Shown: positions 1-10,547 of the stretch, one piece after another
How positions within the stretch are numbered: the first letter of the stretch is position 1
Layout: each line of letters starts with the position of its first letter
Assembly (NCBI GenBank): GCA_035235625.1
Contig: CP141150.1
Location: 29,218,756 to 29,282,755 of the forward strand
DNA length: 64,000 nt
Origin: Saururus chinensis
Taxonomy: Eukaryota > Streptophyta > Magnoliopsida > Piperales > Saururaceae
Reading direction: 5' to 3'
The notes under the pieces: generated by a model
Seen by the model: the letters and a program-made list of their open reading frames with translations, nothing else
Database searches by the model: none
Told to the model about the DNA's origin: nothing
Translations under genes and position numbers: made by a program

Positions 1-195
1 TATATATCACTTTATCGATAACACGAAATTTCCTCATATCGTTGTTTTCATAATACGCTAATTTTTCATTTCTATTGTTGATGTATAAATAGCGTGTTGG
101 TTAATATACGACTTGTAAATTCATTGTGTTATCGATCTCACGATGTAATCACTTATTATATGAAATATGTTACGATCTGTTGACCATGTGTCATG

Positions 196-810
196 ACTAA
201 CAGGATAGGTTTGATGTAGGTGATAGACATCTTCTTCCAACTTATTGATGAACATAGTTTAAGATGTCGAGGCAACTACCCCAACTATTTTTTTGGCAAG
301 TTCGCCATTCAGCACTATTTTTATGTGGGGTAAGCCAAAGGTCTGGTGGAGAAGGAGGGCAAACTCACTAACATATTGTTGAGAGGGCTGAATGTTAACA
401 TAAAGAGTGGTTTCATTCCTATCTATGTCAGGGGCCACTTTCTCTTGCTTATTATCTGCTGTTGGAAGAAGAGGTTTAGGCTGTACAACCCACTAATGAG
501 TGACCATGGCCACTACTTTGCAGCAGTGGATAATGTCAGGAAACATGTTGTAAATGGAATAGAGAAGGCCCTTAAGATAAAAGGTGCAAGGCAATGGCCA
601 ATGACTAAGATCAACAAAAGCCCGTATCAAGAAACAAATGAAGATTGCGGTTTGTACCTCATGTACTACGTAATGAAGTTGGCGGGGGGCGTCCTTCAGC
701 CTGATTTTACACAAATGGAGATAATAGGCTTGGTCAACTAACAGATCTATGCTGCTATACTTTGGGCCCGAATAGACAAGGAATTTGCTCCGGAGGCAAA
801 TGAATTGTAA
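196..810 (+). pseudogene. Ulp1/C48-type cysteine protease, broken
   Basis: The longest open stretch (346-741, 131 codons, from a GTG) reads like the C-terminal catalytic half of a Ulp1/SENP-type (peptidase C48) protease of the kind carried by plant Mutator-like and CACTA transposons. Visible landmarks in that stretch are the histidine motif GHFLLL (His31), then LYNPL, where the family expects Asp but has Asn48, and YQETNEDCG with the oxyanion Gln95 and nucleophile Cys101. The same frame continues on both sides with family-like sequence (upstream 'VIDIFFQLIDEHS', downstream 'QIYAAILWARIDKEF'), interrupted by stop codons at 217-219, 331-333 and 739-741, and ends at 808-810. The Asp-to-Asn change and the stops make activity very unlikely. 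I see no transposase or terminal inverted repeats nearby, so whether it came from a transposon or a host gene is open. Confidence 0.7.
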
Positions 811-3800
811 TTAGACAATAGACTTTTTTCATTACACAATTAACTGACAACTTTGTTTTTTTTGATCCCATATTATGTAATCCTCTACAAGAACTGAACA
901 ACATCTTGTTTCATGTTTGTTTTTACACGAAGCTGCATTCATTCGTGTGTCGTGTATTCGATCAAATGATATGTATAGTGTTAATACTTAAAGATGCATG
1001 TCCGATGATGATGTCATGTATTCGGTCAAACGATATGTACCGATGTCGTTTATCTGAACTGACTACTTACTTTTTTTTGTATCACTTGGTGGCCATCGGC
1101 CCATTGATGCTGTTTTGTATTGGATAAGATGATACGTACCACTCTCGTGTACTTGAGAAGACAATATGTTCCAATCTAATTTTAGTGGGAACATGAGGTG
1201 CACGTTAGGTGTCTATCCGAACTGACGACATACTTTTTTTTATATGATTTCATAGCCGAATAAAATCTATTGGAACACAACTATGAATGGGAATCGTGAG
1301 ATTGATAATAAGATCAACATGAGTTTTCTTTTTTACCACATTTTCTATCGCACAACGACATTTGCATGATAATAACTACCCAATCCCCGAAGAGTCGCCG
1401 CAATTTCCAATGTTCCAATCAAATTCTCGAGGAGTCATTCCCAAAGAATCACCACAATTTCTAGTGTTTTAATAACTTCCATAACCCGGTGGTTCTTAAC
1501 CCTCTCACCCTACCTATATATATGACGGTGACCTTGTTCTTACTGTGTTCGAGAGGAGGACGAGATGAAGCATTCGGGGTAGTTGTATAGCCGCACTTGG
1601 TGAGTCGTCCCTTTCGGACGTGGTCCTCATCGGCGTCCAAAGGTGGACTATTCACTACGTGGCATTATATGGATGCCGCAAAAGTTCCATCTCAATTGAT
1701 CGCACGCCCACATATCACCTGTGCCTTTATGGAACCTCCAAAGTCAGCATGGAGAATACTCGTCCACTGATTGTTGGAGCCGAGACGGAGCTTTGTGAGA
1801 TTGCTATAGCACCAGATGGTGAATTGTCACCTCGTCAAACGTGGTCCTCACCAGCCTTTCATGAAGGCCAATCCACTCTCTCGAGTTATTCTAATGTCAC
1901 GAATGTTCCGTCGCATTTATAATGCCTGGTCTGGGAGCCTGCAAGGAGATCTGACGTCGATAGATAGCCTGCATTGAGATAGAGCTTCTAGATTTATATT
2001 ATTTTTTGTGTACTTTTACTATATTCTATACGGAAACAATATTAATAAAAGTATAAGAGGAGAGGGTGTATTCTAAAGTGAACCAATACACATAATGAGG
2101 AAAAATTCTAGTGAGTGGGTAATTGACCATTTTACCCTTAGGGTTAAGGGTTAATTATTAAGTGAACTAAGGTTAGTTCAAGGGGTTCACAACATTGTGA
2201 AATGCTAAAAAAATTACCCCGGGTCCATGACATCAAGGTGTACCCTTGAGCTTAGTTATGTACCTATTAGAGTTCAGGAAAGACTTAAACAAAATGACAT
2301 AAATACTCTTACGAGTAGACTGTCGCATTTAAGTAAACGAAATTGTGAACCAATTTGCATGTATAACATCTTGTAAAGGAAATAACTTGGAAACAAATAA
2401 AGGACATAAAGATAACTAGAATGACCAAAGGAGAGGATTGTACCCCATATGGTAGAATTACCTCAATGCCCTTAAGGGCAGTCTACCCTATTTTCACTGA
2501 AATAGATACCCTAACCAAAGATGAGTTAGGACTCACTATAATAATAATAGTACATTTTTAAACAAAAATGGTGTGACTATAGGTGACATGAAGACCTTTG
2601 TAGGTCATATTGTCATGGGAAATAGAGGGAAGAACCCTCATTCTCAGAGTTAAGACAACATAATACATATATATGTAATAACTTACATCAAACTGTTAGG
2701 GTAGTATATACATAACTTGTTTGATATGTATAAGTTATTTATATTTTTGGGTTTGAGTTTGTCTTAGCTTAGCCCTACAAATGAGTGCATGGAGCTCCAT
2801 TATTACTACTGGGCTTGAGTCCTGTTAGGGTTGTTTGCTGAGACTTGTGTGAACCTATATTATTTATGTTCCTTTACTCTGATGCATGTTTTGATGATGA
2901 TGTTTAGTAACAAAATGATAACTTGAGACTAATAAAGATTAATTAAGAGATATTTGTTGACTTTGGATTGGAGGGAGAACACCTAATCAAGGTAAAGACT
3001 AAAGTACAATCCTATTTATGGAGTGAACAAGGCCTTGACATTGAAACTTACATTGGTTAATGAACCAAGGGTAGTTATGAGAGTTTAGTCTAGTCTCATG
3101 GAGACTAATAGGGTTTGTGATGATTTCTGAGACACATCTCATTGGATAAGCTTTTTATTAGGCCGATTCATTGTGTGAAGATGACCCAAGGGTTTGGATG
3201 AATACAGGACTGGATAAAATTGATTAAGTCTAAGTTTTAATCATTGGGGAGTTGATGGTTATATAAACCTTAAGCTTCTAATGAATGACATTGTTTATGT
3301 CATGGAATACATTTCTCCTAGAGTTGGGAAGGGTAGAGATTTTGATACTTATACATTTTCTTTATAGCCCGATGATTTGGTTATTGGCCTAGAGAGATCT
3401 TTGTTAGAACATATGTAGCCATTATTTCGGCGAACAAAATAATATCAAATAATGTGTAATTTGAGTCATAGGATAAAATATTTGCCACTCAAAGTCACTT
3501 AGTGTAGATGAAGCAAATCAAAAGACTTAGAAGTATTTTTGCAGGTAAAAATATGTACACACATCACATTTACACACTTAGGATAAAATGTGTATCATAT
3601 TAAAATGTGGAAAAAAGAAAGAGTACAAAATGAGTGAAAAATTGCATAAATATGTAAAATTTTTATTCAAGATTGATTGGGACTAATCAGAAAGAAATTC
3701 AAATCATGATAGCATAGCAACACTATAGCAAGTTACTATTCATGGATCAATCGGTTATTGTAGCAATTGATTGATGGAGCTCCTAGTTTCCCAAAATAAG

Positions 3801-3935
3801 CCATTCTGAGTTGAATTTGATTCTTATTCAATGTCTAATACCTAAACCGACTTAGTTATCATTATTAGGGGTATTTTGGACCTTAAAAAAAGGAGGAAAG
3901 TCATTATTTGCATATAGAGAAATTAGTGAGTCTAC
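811..3935. other. No recognised gene
   Basis: AT-rich sequence without a recognised gene. One open frame of 100 codons lies at 1620-1922 (+) and an overlapping 64-codon frame at 1461-1655 (-). Neither resembles a family I know, and the region is slightly richer in GC than its surroundings. The stretch 2040-3935 has no frame above about 60 codons. It may be the decayed interior of a transposon linked to the Ulp1 remnant, but I cannot show this. Confidence 0.5.
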
Positions 3936-4272
3936 TGTTGTGTATTGGAAATAGTTAGGCTTCAAGGTTTACTCAGGGTTTATATTTATTTATTAATTAT
4001 TAGGGAGTTTATTGTTATTTTTATTTAATAATGTTTAATGGGCATTTAGGCTTATGTTAGTGAGCCTATTAAGATTCTCCATCTAAGTGTAAGGGCTATG
4101 CCTTAATTGAGTAGTGAATGAATTATTGAGTTTCTTGTCTTCTCCCCTTTCTTCTCTGCCTCTCCCTCCTTCATGGTAGCCATGCCGCTCCCTCTCCCAT
4201 TTCCCGGTCATCTTGTGCCTCTCCCTTCCCTTACCCTGGCTTCTAGGCCATTGTGGACACCGGTCCACGACA
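3936..4272 (+). repeat. LTR, plus orientation, of the 3.9-6.3 kb fossil
   Basis: Starts TGTTGTG and ends CACGACA just before a Met-type primer site. Its first roughly 280 bp can be aligned with the reverse complement of 5958-6277. Confidence 0.75.
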
Positions 4273-5957
4273 TTGGTATCAAGGCCTCAACGATCTACTA
4301 TGTCGTGAGGCAAGTAGTCGGCGACGACTCCTTAGACGTAGCCCGAGAAAGAACGAGAGAACATGGTGGACAACCCCAAACCAGTGACCAAACCGGCTGA
4401 TCCCTCCATGCTCTCCCAGATTATGGCTAAACTAGAGCATCTCTCCACGGCGGTTGCCCAACTTCAAGTAGCCCCTACAAAATCACTTTTACCCAAACTG
4501 CAACCAGCCCAGGCTGAGTCCATTGAGCCTTCGCAACCCCTTGAATCTCGAGGCCCCGGCCTCCAAGCATCATTTAAGAGAGAGGTGCACTAGCCTAGAC
4601 ATTAAGTCTGCTTAGGCACCTTAGATCAACATAAAGAAGGAGGACATGCTGGCAGGGATATGCGAGGCCCTCTAGGTGTTCGAGGAAATGCCTCAATGGT
4701 GCCTACCCATAGAAATGTGGTCCATGAGTTCAAGGGTGATTGGGAGGAGTACTTTGGCTCCCGTGGAGGTCTTTAGGGTGGGCTTGAGCCATGTTTGGCT
4801 CGTTTTTAGTTCCCACGCTACAATGAAGATGAATACCCAGTGGAATGGCTATACAAGGTGGAGAAATTTTTTGCCTACTAGGGAACTCACTTCGAGGCTG
4901 AACAGTTGGGCATAGATGCTTTTCATCTAGATGGCAATGCTTCTATTTGGTTTCAGAGCTTCGAGAAGGAGGTCTGCTTCCCAACTTGGACCTCATTCCT
5001 CGACGAGCTTTGTGTCCAATTCGGCCCCAATGAGTTCCAAGATTTCAAGGAGATGTTGTCCACCCTGTGTAAAACCACTATCATGCGAGCATACTACACC
5101 GAGTTCGTAAAGGTTGCCAATCACTCCCTGATTGGTCAATGGAAGCCCTCATGGGAACTTTTAAAAGGGGGCTCAAACCAGAAATTTCGGATGAGATGCA
5201 CCATTTTCCCTGCAAGTCGATGCGTGAGGTCATGCGTCATGTGTGAATTGAGGAAGAGAAGTTAGCCTGATAGCGACGAGGAGGCCGACTAGGCTCTTCT
5301 CCTCGGCCCCCAACCATCCCAGTGCCCTTCCCTACTGTAGTAACCAGCCTTCCCACCAGCCATCCGTCCTTCTGGTCCTCTTGTATACAGCCTCACACCG
5401 GCCTAAATGGAAGAGCAGAGATCGAAAGGCTTGTGCTTCAAGCGTGATGAGAAATTTGTACTTGGCCATCGATGTTCCGTCAGAGGCAGCTTACTAGTCA
5501 AGGAGGCCGACGAGGAGGATTATGAGCCAGCCCTAGATGCATTGCCCCCTTACGGTAGCATGCTGTTTGGAATTTCGGTGCATGCTTATTCAAGGGCCTT
5601 CACTCCTCGCATAGTGCACGTCCAAGGCCACCTCAAGTAGGCAACAAGTGGCCATCCTTATCGATAGTGGCGTTACCCATAACTTCATCAATGATAAGGT
5701 GGCACAACAATTGGGGTGTTTTATGTTAGACTCAAAGCCCTTTGATGTCTTATTCGGCGATGACAAACACCTTCGGAGTGTTGAGCTTTATTATCTATTC
5801 AAAGCCATACCTTCACCAAAGATTTGTTCTTGCCGCCCACAAAAAGGGGGACATGGTGTTGGGAGTTTAGTGGCTTCAGGAGCTTGGTGACATCGTATTT
5901 AACTTTCACGACATGATCATGGACTTTGAGGTGCATGGGTAGCAAGTACACATCTAA

Positions 5958-6277
5958 GGTTCTCAGCTGGGGTAGGGGAAAGGAGTGGCACAAGATGGCC
6001 GGGAAAGAGGAGAGGGAGCAACATGACCACCATGAAGGAGGGAGAGGCAGAGAAGAAAGGGGAGAAGACAAGAAACTCAATAATTCATTAACTATTCAAT
6101 TAGGGCATAACCCTTACACTTAAATAGAGAATCTTAATAGGCTCACTAACATAAGCCCATTAAATATTATTAAATAAAAATAACAATAAACTTTTTAATA
6201 ATTAATAAATAACTATAAACCCTGAGTAAACCCTAAAGCCAATGCCCCCTTAGACAAACCATTTCGGGTACACAACA
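5958..6277 (-). repeat. LTR copy in inverted orientation
   Basis: Read on the minus strand it begins TGTTGTGTACCCG and runs parallel to 3936-4225, sharing for example GTTTACTCAGGGTTTATA and GAATTATTGAGTTTCTTGTC. By eye the two arms are roughly 85 percent alike. Confidence 0.75.
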
Positions 6278-6329
6278 TTCCATTATGCTTCACTTGTACA
6301 TCACCTTGTCCTCGAGGTAGCCTAAAACT

Positions 6330-7600
6330 CCTAATAACACCAAAATTAATTACAAATTAAACTAAAAAATTAATGTCTATCTTAATATAAATAAACCATA
6401 ATTAATCCTAAAATAACCTAGCTAATATTGTACTAGTAAATAAGTAAAAAAATCTATAATATATATATATAGACACACACACACACACACACACACATAT
6501 TACACTTATCAAATATCCCCTAAACTTATATTTTGCTAGTCCTCGAGCAAAACAAAATGAACTAATCTAGAAAAATAAATAAATACTTATTTTGTACAGA
6601 ATCATAATTGTATTTAGCGTATACAACAAACGTTTATACCCCTAGGCATCCCTAATTGGACTAGTTGTGTATTGTGAAGGTTTGTAGAAATAACACCTAC
6701 AAATATCTAAACCTAAGAAAATAAATAAAATGAAAACATGAAAAAAAAATAGAACAATCTTCTCTTGAAAATACATAACTATTGAAAAAAAAAACCAGCC
6801 ACGAATATTTAAAACACGTAAATAATTTCGATCTGATCACTTTCAAGTAAGCAATCATCCATTCTATACATTTCAAAATACGAAGTGCAGAAACCTGCAG
6901 TCATATAATTTCATTCTCTATTAACAAGCATATCTTATGTGACCTATTAACTAAGCTCATTTAAGTTCACTAACTCAAAAATATAACAATGACAAATTTT
7001 CATCTTTAACATCTCATAACAAAACCTCATGTAATGGCGTTTAAATTTTTAATCAAATTCAAAGAATAAAAATATAATATACCTCAAAATATGACTCATG
7101 CAATACTTAGTTCTATTAAACTTTGTAGATAGTTTGTGTAACCAGTGTTAGGTTAGTATCCCTAATCTAGTTGGCTCAAGACATTAGGTATTGAGACACC
7201 ATAGGGTTTAATAACTCGAACTATAAAGACTATAAAACAAAGCAAGTCATAAAACAAATTTATTTCAACTTTTACCTTTTGATGTGAACCCATTGCTTGC
7301 CTAGGCATGAAGCCTGATTATGAAAAACAAACCTTTATTTTTTTAATTTTTTATCATTATTTTTTATTATACACTTATCTCAATTTTTTCAAATAATAGC
7401 GAAGCAAAAGATCTATCATAAAACGTTAAAAACAACTCGAATGCCATGTTTTAAAAAATATGATTTGCTAAAGATATTCCACTAAGATTATGAAAAATAA
7501 ATTATGAAATTATATTCATACTAGTTTCAAGTGTGTAAAATGTTATTTTAAAATATAAGTAAAATTGTCCAAGATTGAGGAGAAAAAAATCATATCAAGT
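6330..7600 (-). mobile_element. Tat/Athila-type remnant: 3' noncoding region and LTR start
   Basis: On the minus strand the order is typical of Tat/Athila elements: a long AT-rich 3' noncoding region, CTCGAGGACTAGCAAAA near 6530-6545, a polypurine-like TAGGGGATATT, then an LTR starting TGATAAGTG at 6511. The LTR start matches the LTRs at 27502 and 60261. The noncoding part (about 6830-7500) matches the reverse complement of 63280-63900. The LTR is cut short near 6330, where the inverted Reina-like fossil begins. Old and broken. Confidence 0.7.
6459..6498. repeat. AT then AC microsatellite
   Basis: A run of alternating TA followed by (AC)n just inside the minus-strand Tat/Athila LTR start. 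The LTRs at 27502 and 60261 carry TA runs at the equivalent position. Confidence 0.9.
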
Positions 7601-7956
7601 ACACAAATGACTTCATATCGAAGGAGCAATTCCAATGCTTCAAGAGCACAAATTTAAGCCAAACATAGTATGGGTGCTTGCCCAAAATGTATCCAACCAA
7701 GAAATTCTACCATCTTTGGGATTCCTGATCCAAGAGGTTGCTAGGCACTGTGAAGAATGTATGACCATAAAGCTTAGGGAAAAAAATAGAGAAGGAAAAA
7801 TCTAAAGCCGAGAAAAATTTGCTCTAATTGAGGACAAGGGGAGGGGAGTATGTAGGGCCCATCCACAATTAATTATAAATCCACAATTAATTATAATTGT
7901 TCCTTAATTCAATTAACATAACTCCTTCCACAATTAATGATAATGTTTCTAACAAT
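7601..7956 (+). other. Probable 3' end and LTR start of a decayed Ty3 element
   Basis: No gene. Near 7830-7850 the sequence GAGGACAAGG, GGAGGGGAGTA and then TGTAGGGCCCATCC has the order expected for the end of pol, the polypurine tract and an LTR start on the plus strand. A short duplication (ATCCACAATTAATTATAA) follows. Too decayed to assign further. Confidence 0.35.
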
Positions 7957-9480
7957 TGATTCCCAAGTGCCTCCCAATTGAATCAAACAAGGAGTGATGT
8001 TAATTTCTAGCCATATTGAAGTTTGATTCGGTAAGTTGAGTGTGATGTCCCATAAAATCATAACATTCAAAATAAAACATGCCATCTATTTAAATAATAT
8101 ATGCCAAGGATCTCCGTGTATAGAGTGAGTAATTATACAACATTTTATCTCTAGGAATTCGATGCCCTTATACACAGTCAATTCAAATAATTACATAGCT
8201 TTCATAGTAGCAAAATAAGGATAATTCACTATAAAAAATTTTCTTCTCTCTTTTTCGACTTTTCAGCATCCTGTACAGAATCTTGTGGTGGGTGAATATC
8301 TTTATACTTAGTAAGTTGTACTAAATTCTATAATGTGCTAATTAGAAAATCTTTATAAAATAAATAATTTTGTTTCAAATAAGTATCCAAAAATAAATCA
8401 TTCATTTGAAAATGCATCAATCTTGGAACCGTGACACCTAACAACTTATTCTCACACTTATAGGGCCATAGAAGCTAGAAGGGTAAGCATTTTCCCATGA
8501 TGGTCCATATCTTGTGCCAAATGTGGTAAGAATTTAGAACTAATATCATAATAATTCCTGGTTTGTTAACTAAGGAACTACTCTAGAGAATGTAAGCACC
8601 TAAACCATATCATAGCATAATCAAATTATTTAATAGACATAGTTTATTTTTAGAAAACAGGGCTATAAAACTTATTGTAGAAAGACATTTCACAAGAATT
8701 AAATTCTCACAACAAAGCACAAGTTTAGAATTTAAAACCTCTACTTTAACCTTTGATGAAGTGTTTACCAACTCTTGAGGATTTGAAACACAAAAATAAC
8801 CCAGCCATGCCATCAAGTAGATTCGATTTAGGTAAAAATGTCTCTTTAACGGCTCGAATCAGATACAAAACTGCTTAGAAACATAAAAATGAAGTTTTTT
8901 GGGTATAGGATCAGAAGAGGAGGGAAACTGAAAAAAATTAGAATTTCTCCCATCTTCTCCGCCTTCTATCAGCGTGCACGCTGGCCAAAAATATTCAAAG
9001 TGAATTATCCTTGGTGCCTAAATTGTGCCGTTTCAAGCACATCACACATGCTTATAAATAGTAGGTACAAGGGGGGATTCCAAATTTTCCTCTTCTTCTT
9101 ATCACATACCCCTAAAATTTTATTTTCCTATTTCTAAGCCATTCTGAGTCATACTTAATATGTTCAAGATGCATTTTAAACTAAATTGAGCGTATTCAAT
9201 GTCATGAGAGAGTTTTTTTGCGTTTTGAGCATCCAAAGTAAGTAAAGACATCATCTATGGACAAGATAGGGCTTTAATTTCTAAATTTATGTTTTGCTTG
9301 TTACAATCAATTCTTTCGAAATATTTTGCTAGAATAAGCTTTATAGCTTTGTTTTCTAAAACGACACTATATCTGTTAAATGATTTATTTTGTAAATAAT
9401 ATATTTGAGTGCTTGCACTCTCTCGATAGCTCTTTGGTTAAAATTTCTCCATCACAACTTATGTTAAAGGATGGGTAGCT
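7957..9480 (-). repeat. R1 repeat copy 1 (LTR-like, minus orientation)
   Basis: First of four copies of a dispersed repeat. Landmarks are TGTGATGTCCCATAAAATC at 8041 and, on the minus strand, CTGAGTATAAAGATA followed by CACCCACC, a block shared by Tekay-type LTRs such as 42070-42100. It ends near GGATGGGTAGCT. Read on the minus strand the repeat ends ...GGGACATCACA, as an LTR should. A short inner direct match (AATTGATTCCCAAGTG and its inverted form in other copies) lies left of 8041. No open frame of note. Confidence 0.65.
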
Positions 9481-9950
9481 TGTTCTCCATTTGATTTTAG
9501 TTCCCTCTCAAGATATTTGATCTTAGCTCCAATAGGTTTAAACGTCGGCCACTGTCTTTCATCAGTACTTATTTTGCCATCTTCATTTTAAGCGAGCATA
9601 TTATATCGAGTTTGTGTAAGTTATAATTTGTATGGCATAGATGGAGAAAAGGACTAACCAAAAAAGAGTTGTCTAATATTTTTTCAACGGGGTAAATTAA
9701 ATATTTGACGGATTTATTTAGCCTGACTAATTTTAATGACAAAGCTAAGTGACTAAACAATAATAATCTACCATAATCATCATAAAATAGTGTAAGAGAA
9801 ACTTAAGAATTTGATCCGACAGTTATTGAATCCTGTCATGTAATGTGGTCGGAAAGACATTTTTCGTATTTGACAGCCAACATCAATGGATAACGATCCA
9901 CCATTTTTAATATATACCGCCGCCCGATATATCAAAAACTTCAGGGCTGT
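9481..9950. other. Spacer without recognised content
   Basis: AT-rich; no open frame above 63 codons and no repeat that I can match elsewhere in the window. Confidence 0.5.
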
Positions 9951-10093
9951 CAGGGGCTAAAAAAACACATAAAACCTCCGCGATCCGTTCAGGGCGAGTT
10001 AGGGGCTCACCGAAAAGAAGCGGCAATGCTGAGATCGCACCAACACTCGATGCCGACGGCCACTGCTTGCATGTGTGCCACCCAGTTGCTTGT

Positions 10094-10178
10094 CACGTGG
10101 ATACCAGCTACTTGGGGCTGCCTCATCATCCACTTTGACCAGTAATGGAACTCGCTTCTGTGTGCCTGACTATAAATT
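10094..10178 (+). promoter_or_regulatory. Putative promoter of U copy A (G-box and TATA box)
   Basis: A G-box CACGTG lies at 10094-10099 and a TATA box (TATAAATT) at 10171-10178, inside an unusually GC-rich 300 bp block. Both elements, their spacing of about 75 bp and most of the sequence between are retained in U copy C (31897-31980). In copy B this block is absent. Transcription from here is an inference. Confidence 0.5.
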
Positions 10179-10321
10179 CAAGTCCAGGGTTCGAGATACT
10201 GGGCAGGCTAGGTCATGAGTTCATACAGATGGGGCCGTCAACTGCTTCTCAAGGAGTATACCCTGAGATGCTACCTGTATCCGCATTTGTGCCTGCACTC
10301 AGACCTGACTTTGGCTGTAAA

Positions 10322-10383
10322 ATCAGTCATTTGTTGTCCACCTTCATCATCTCCGGGGGTGGATTTGATTTCACAAGACTGAT
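10322..10383 (+). ncRNA. Conserved two-stem hairpin upstream of array A
   Basis: ATCAGTC (10322-10328) pairs with GACTGAT (10377-10383), and inside it TCCACC (10337-10342) pairs with GGTGGA (10358-10363), leaving a loop of about 15 nt. The same hairpin occurs at 15312-15373 and 32121-32182, each about 12 nt before an ATGGCGGCG in a good Kozak context. The stems are identical in all copies, so there is no covariation support. I do not recognise a known RNA family. Confidence 0.35.
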
Positions 10384-10394
10384 ATGATATGACC

Positions 10395-10547
10395 ATGGCG
10401 GCGTTTTCTGTGCATGTACAAATGCAGACGCAAGTCATCTTGGTTTCTCTCATCCTGAGGAAGAAAAATGCTGTGTCCTTGGCTTCATGTGTATTATTTT
10501 CTCAGTTCTTACCACCTCCTTGTCAGGTTTGCTCTTTTTGCGCATAA
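10395..10547 (+). CDS. Small ORF MAAFSVHVQMQTQ..., 50 codons, doubtful
   Basis: ATG in the context GACCATGGCG opens a 50-codon frame at the start of tandem array A. It lies 217 bp downstream of a TATA box and 12 nt after a conserved hairpin. Residues 6-13 (VHVQMQTQ) are the first instance of the 24-nt core repeated through the array as VQVHMQTH. Copy C has the same start (32194) with a similar frame. Copy B (15385) starts identically but leaves this frame within about 13 codons. That lack of conservation argues against a required protein. It could be the first exon of a spliced transcript or simply noncoding. Confidence 0.25.
   Translation: MAAFSVHVQMQTQVILVSLILRKKNAVSLASCVLFSQFLPPPCQVCSFCA

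Larger units (their letters stand above)
3936..6325 (+). mobile_element. Reina-like Ty3 fossil with inverted LTR copies
   Basis: An LTR begins TGTTGTGTATTGG at 3936 and ends ...CACGACA at 4272 (337 bp). It is followed by TTGGTATCAAGGC, a degenerate initiator-Met primer site. Plus-strand gag-like sequence follows (about 4.34-5.3 kb, including 'DAFHLDGNASIWFQSFEKE'), then a zinc-knuckle-like segment near 5.43 kb and a protease-like segment near 5.65-5.75 kb ('ILIDSGVTHNFI'). From about 5958 to 6277 the same LTR occurs again on the opposite strand, followed by an inverted internal 3' end (GAGGACAAGG read on the minus strand, 6300-6318). Pol beyond the protease is not recognisable. The element is old and heavily broken (many breaks). 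The closest relative in the window is the Reina-type element at 17808-23265. Confidence 0.75.

Noticed and set aside
10098-10125. ACCAGCTACTTGGGGCTG resembles a stretch of SRP (7SL) RNA
   Set aside because: The likeness is limited to about 17 bases, and the rest of the SRP fold and the plant upstream element are absent.
10180-10200. B-box-like GGGTTCGAGAT after the TATA box of U copy A, suggesting a tRNA or SINE
   Set aside because: No A-box or cloverleaf, and copy C reads GGGTTGGAGAT at the same place, so the motif is not kept.
10377-10395. CTGATATGATATGACC looked like part of a hammerhead ribozyme or a C/D snoRNA
   Set aside because: No CTGATGA...GAAA core for a ribozyme; box C and D spacing on either strand does not fit a snoRNA.
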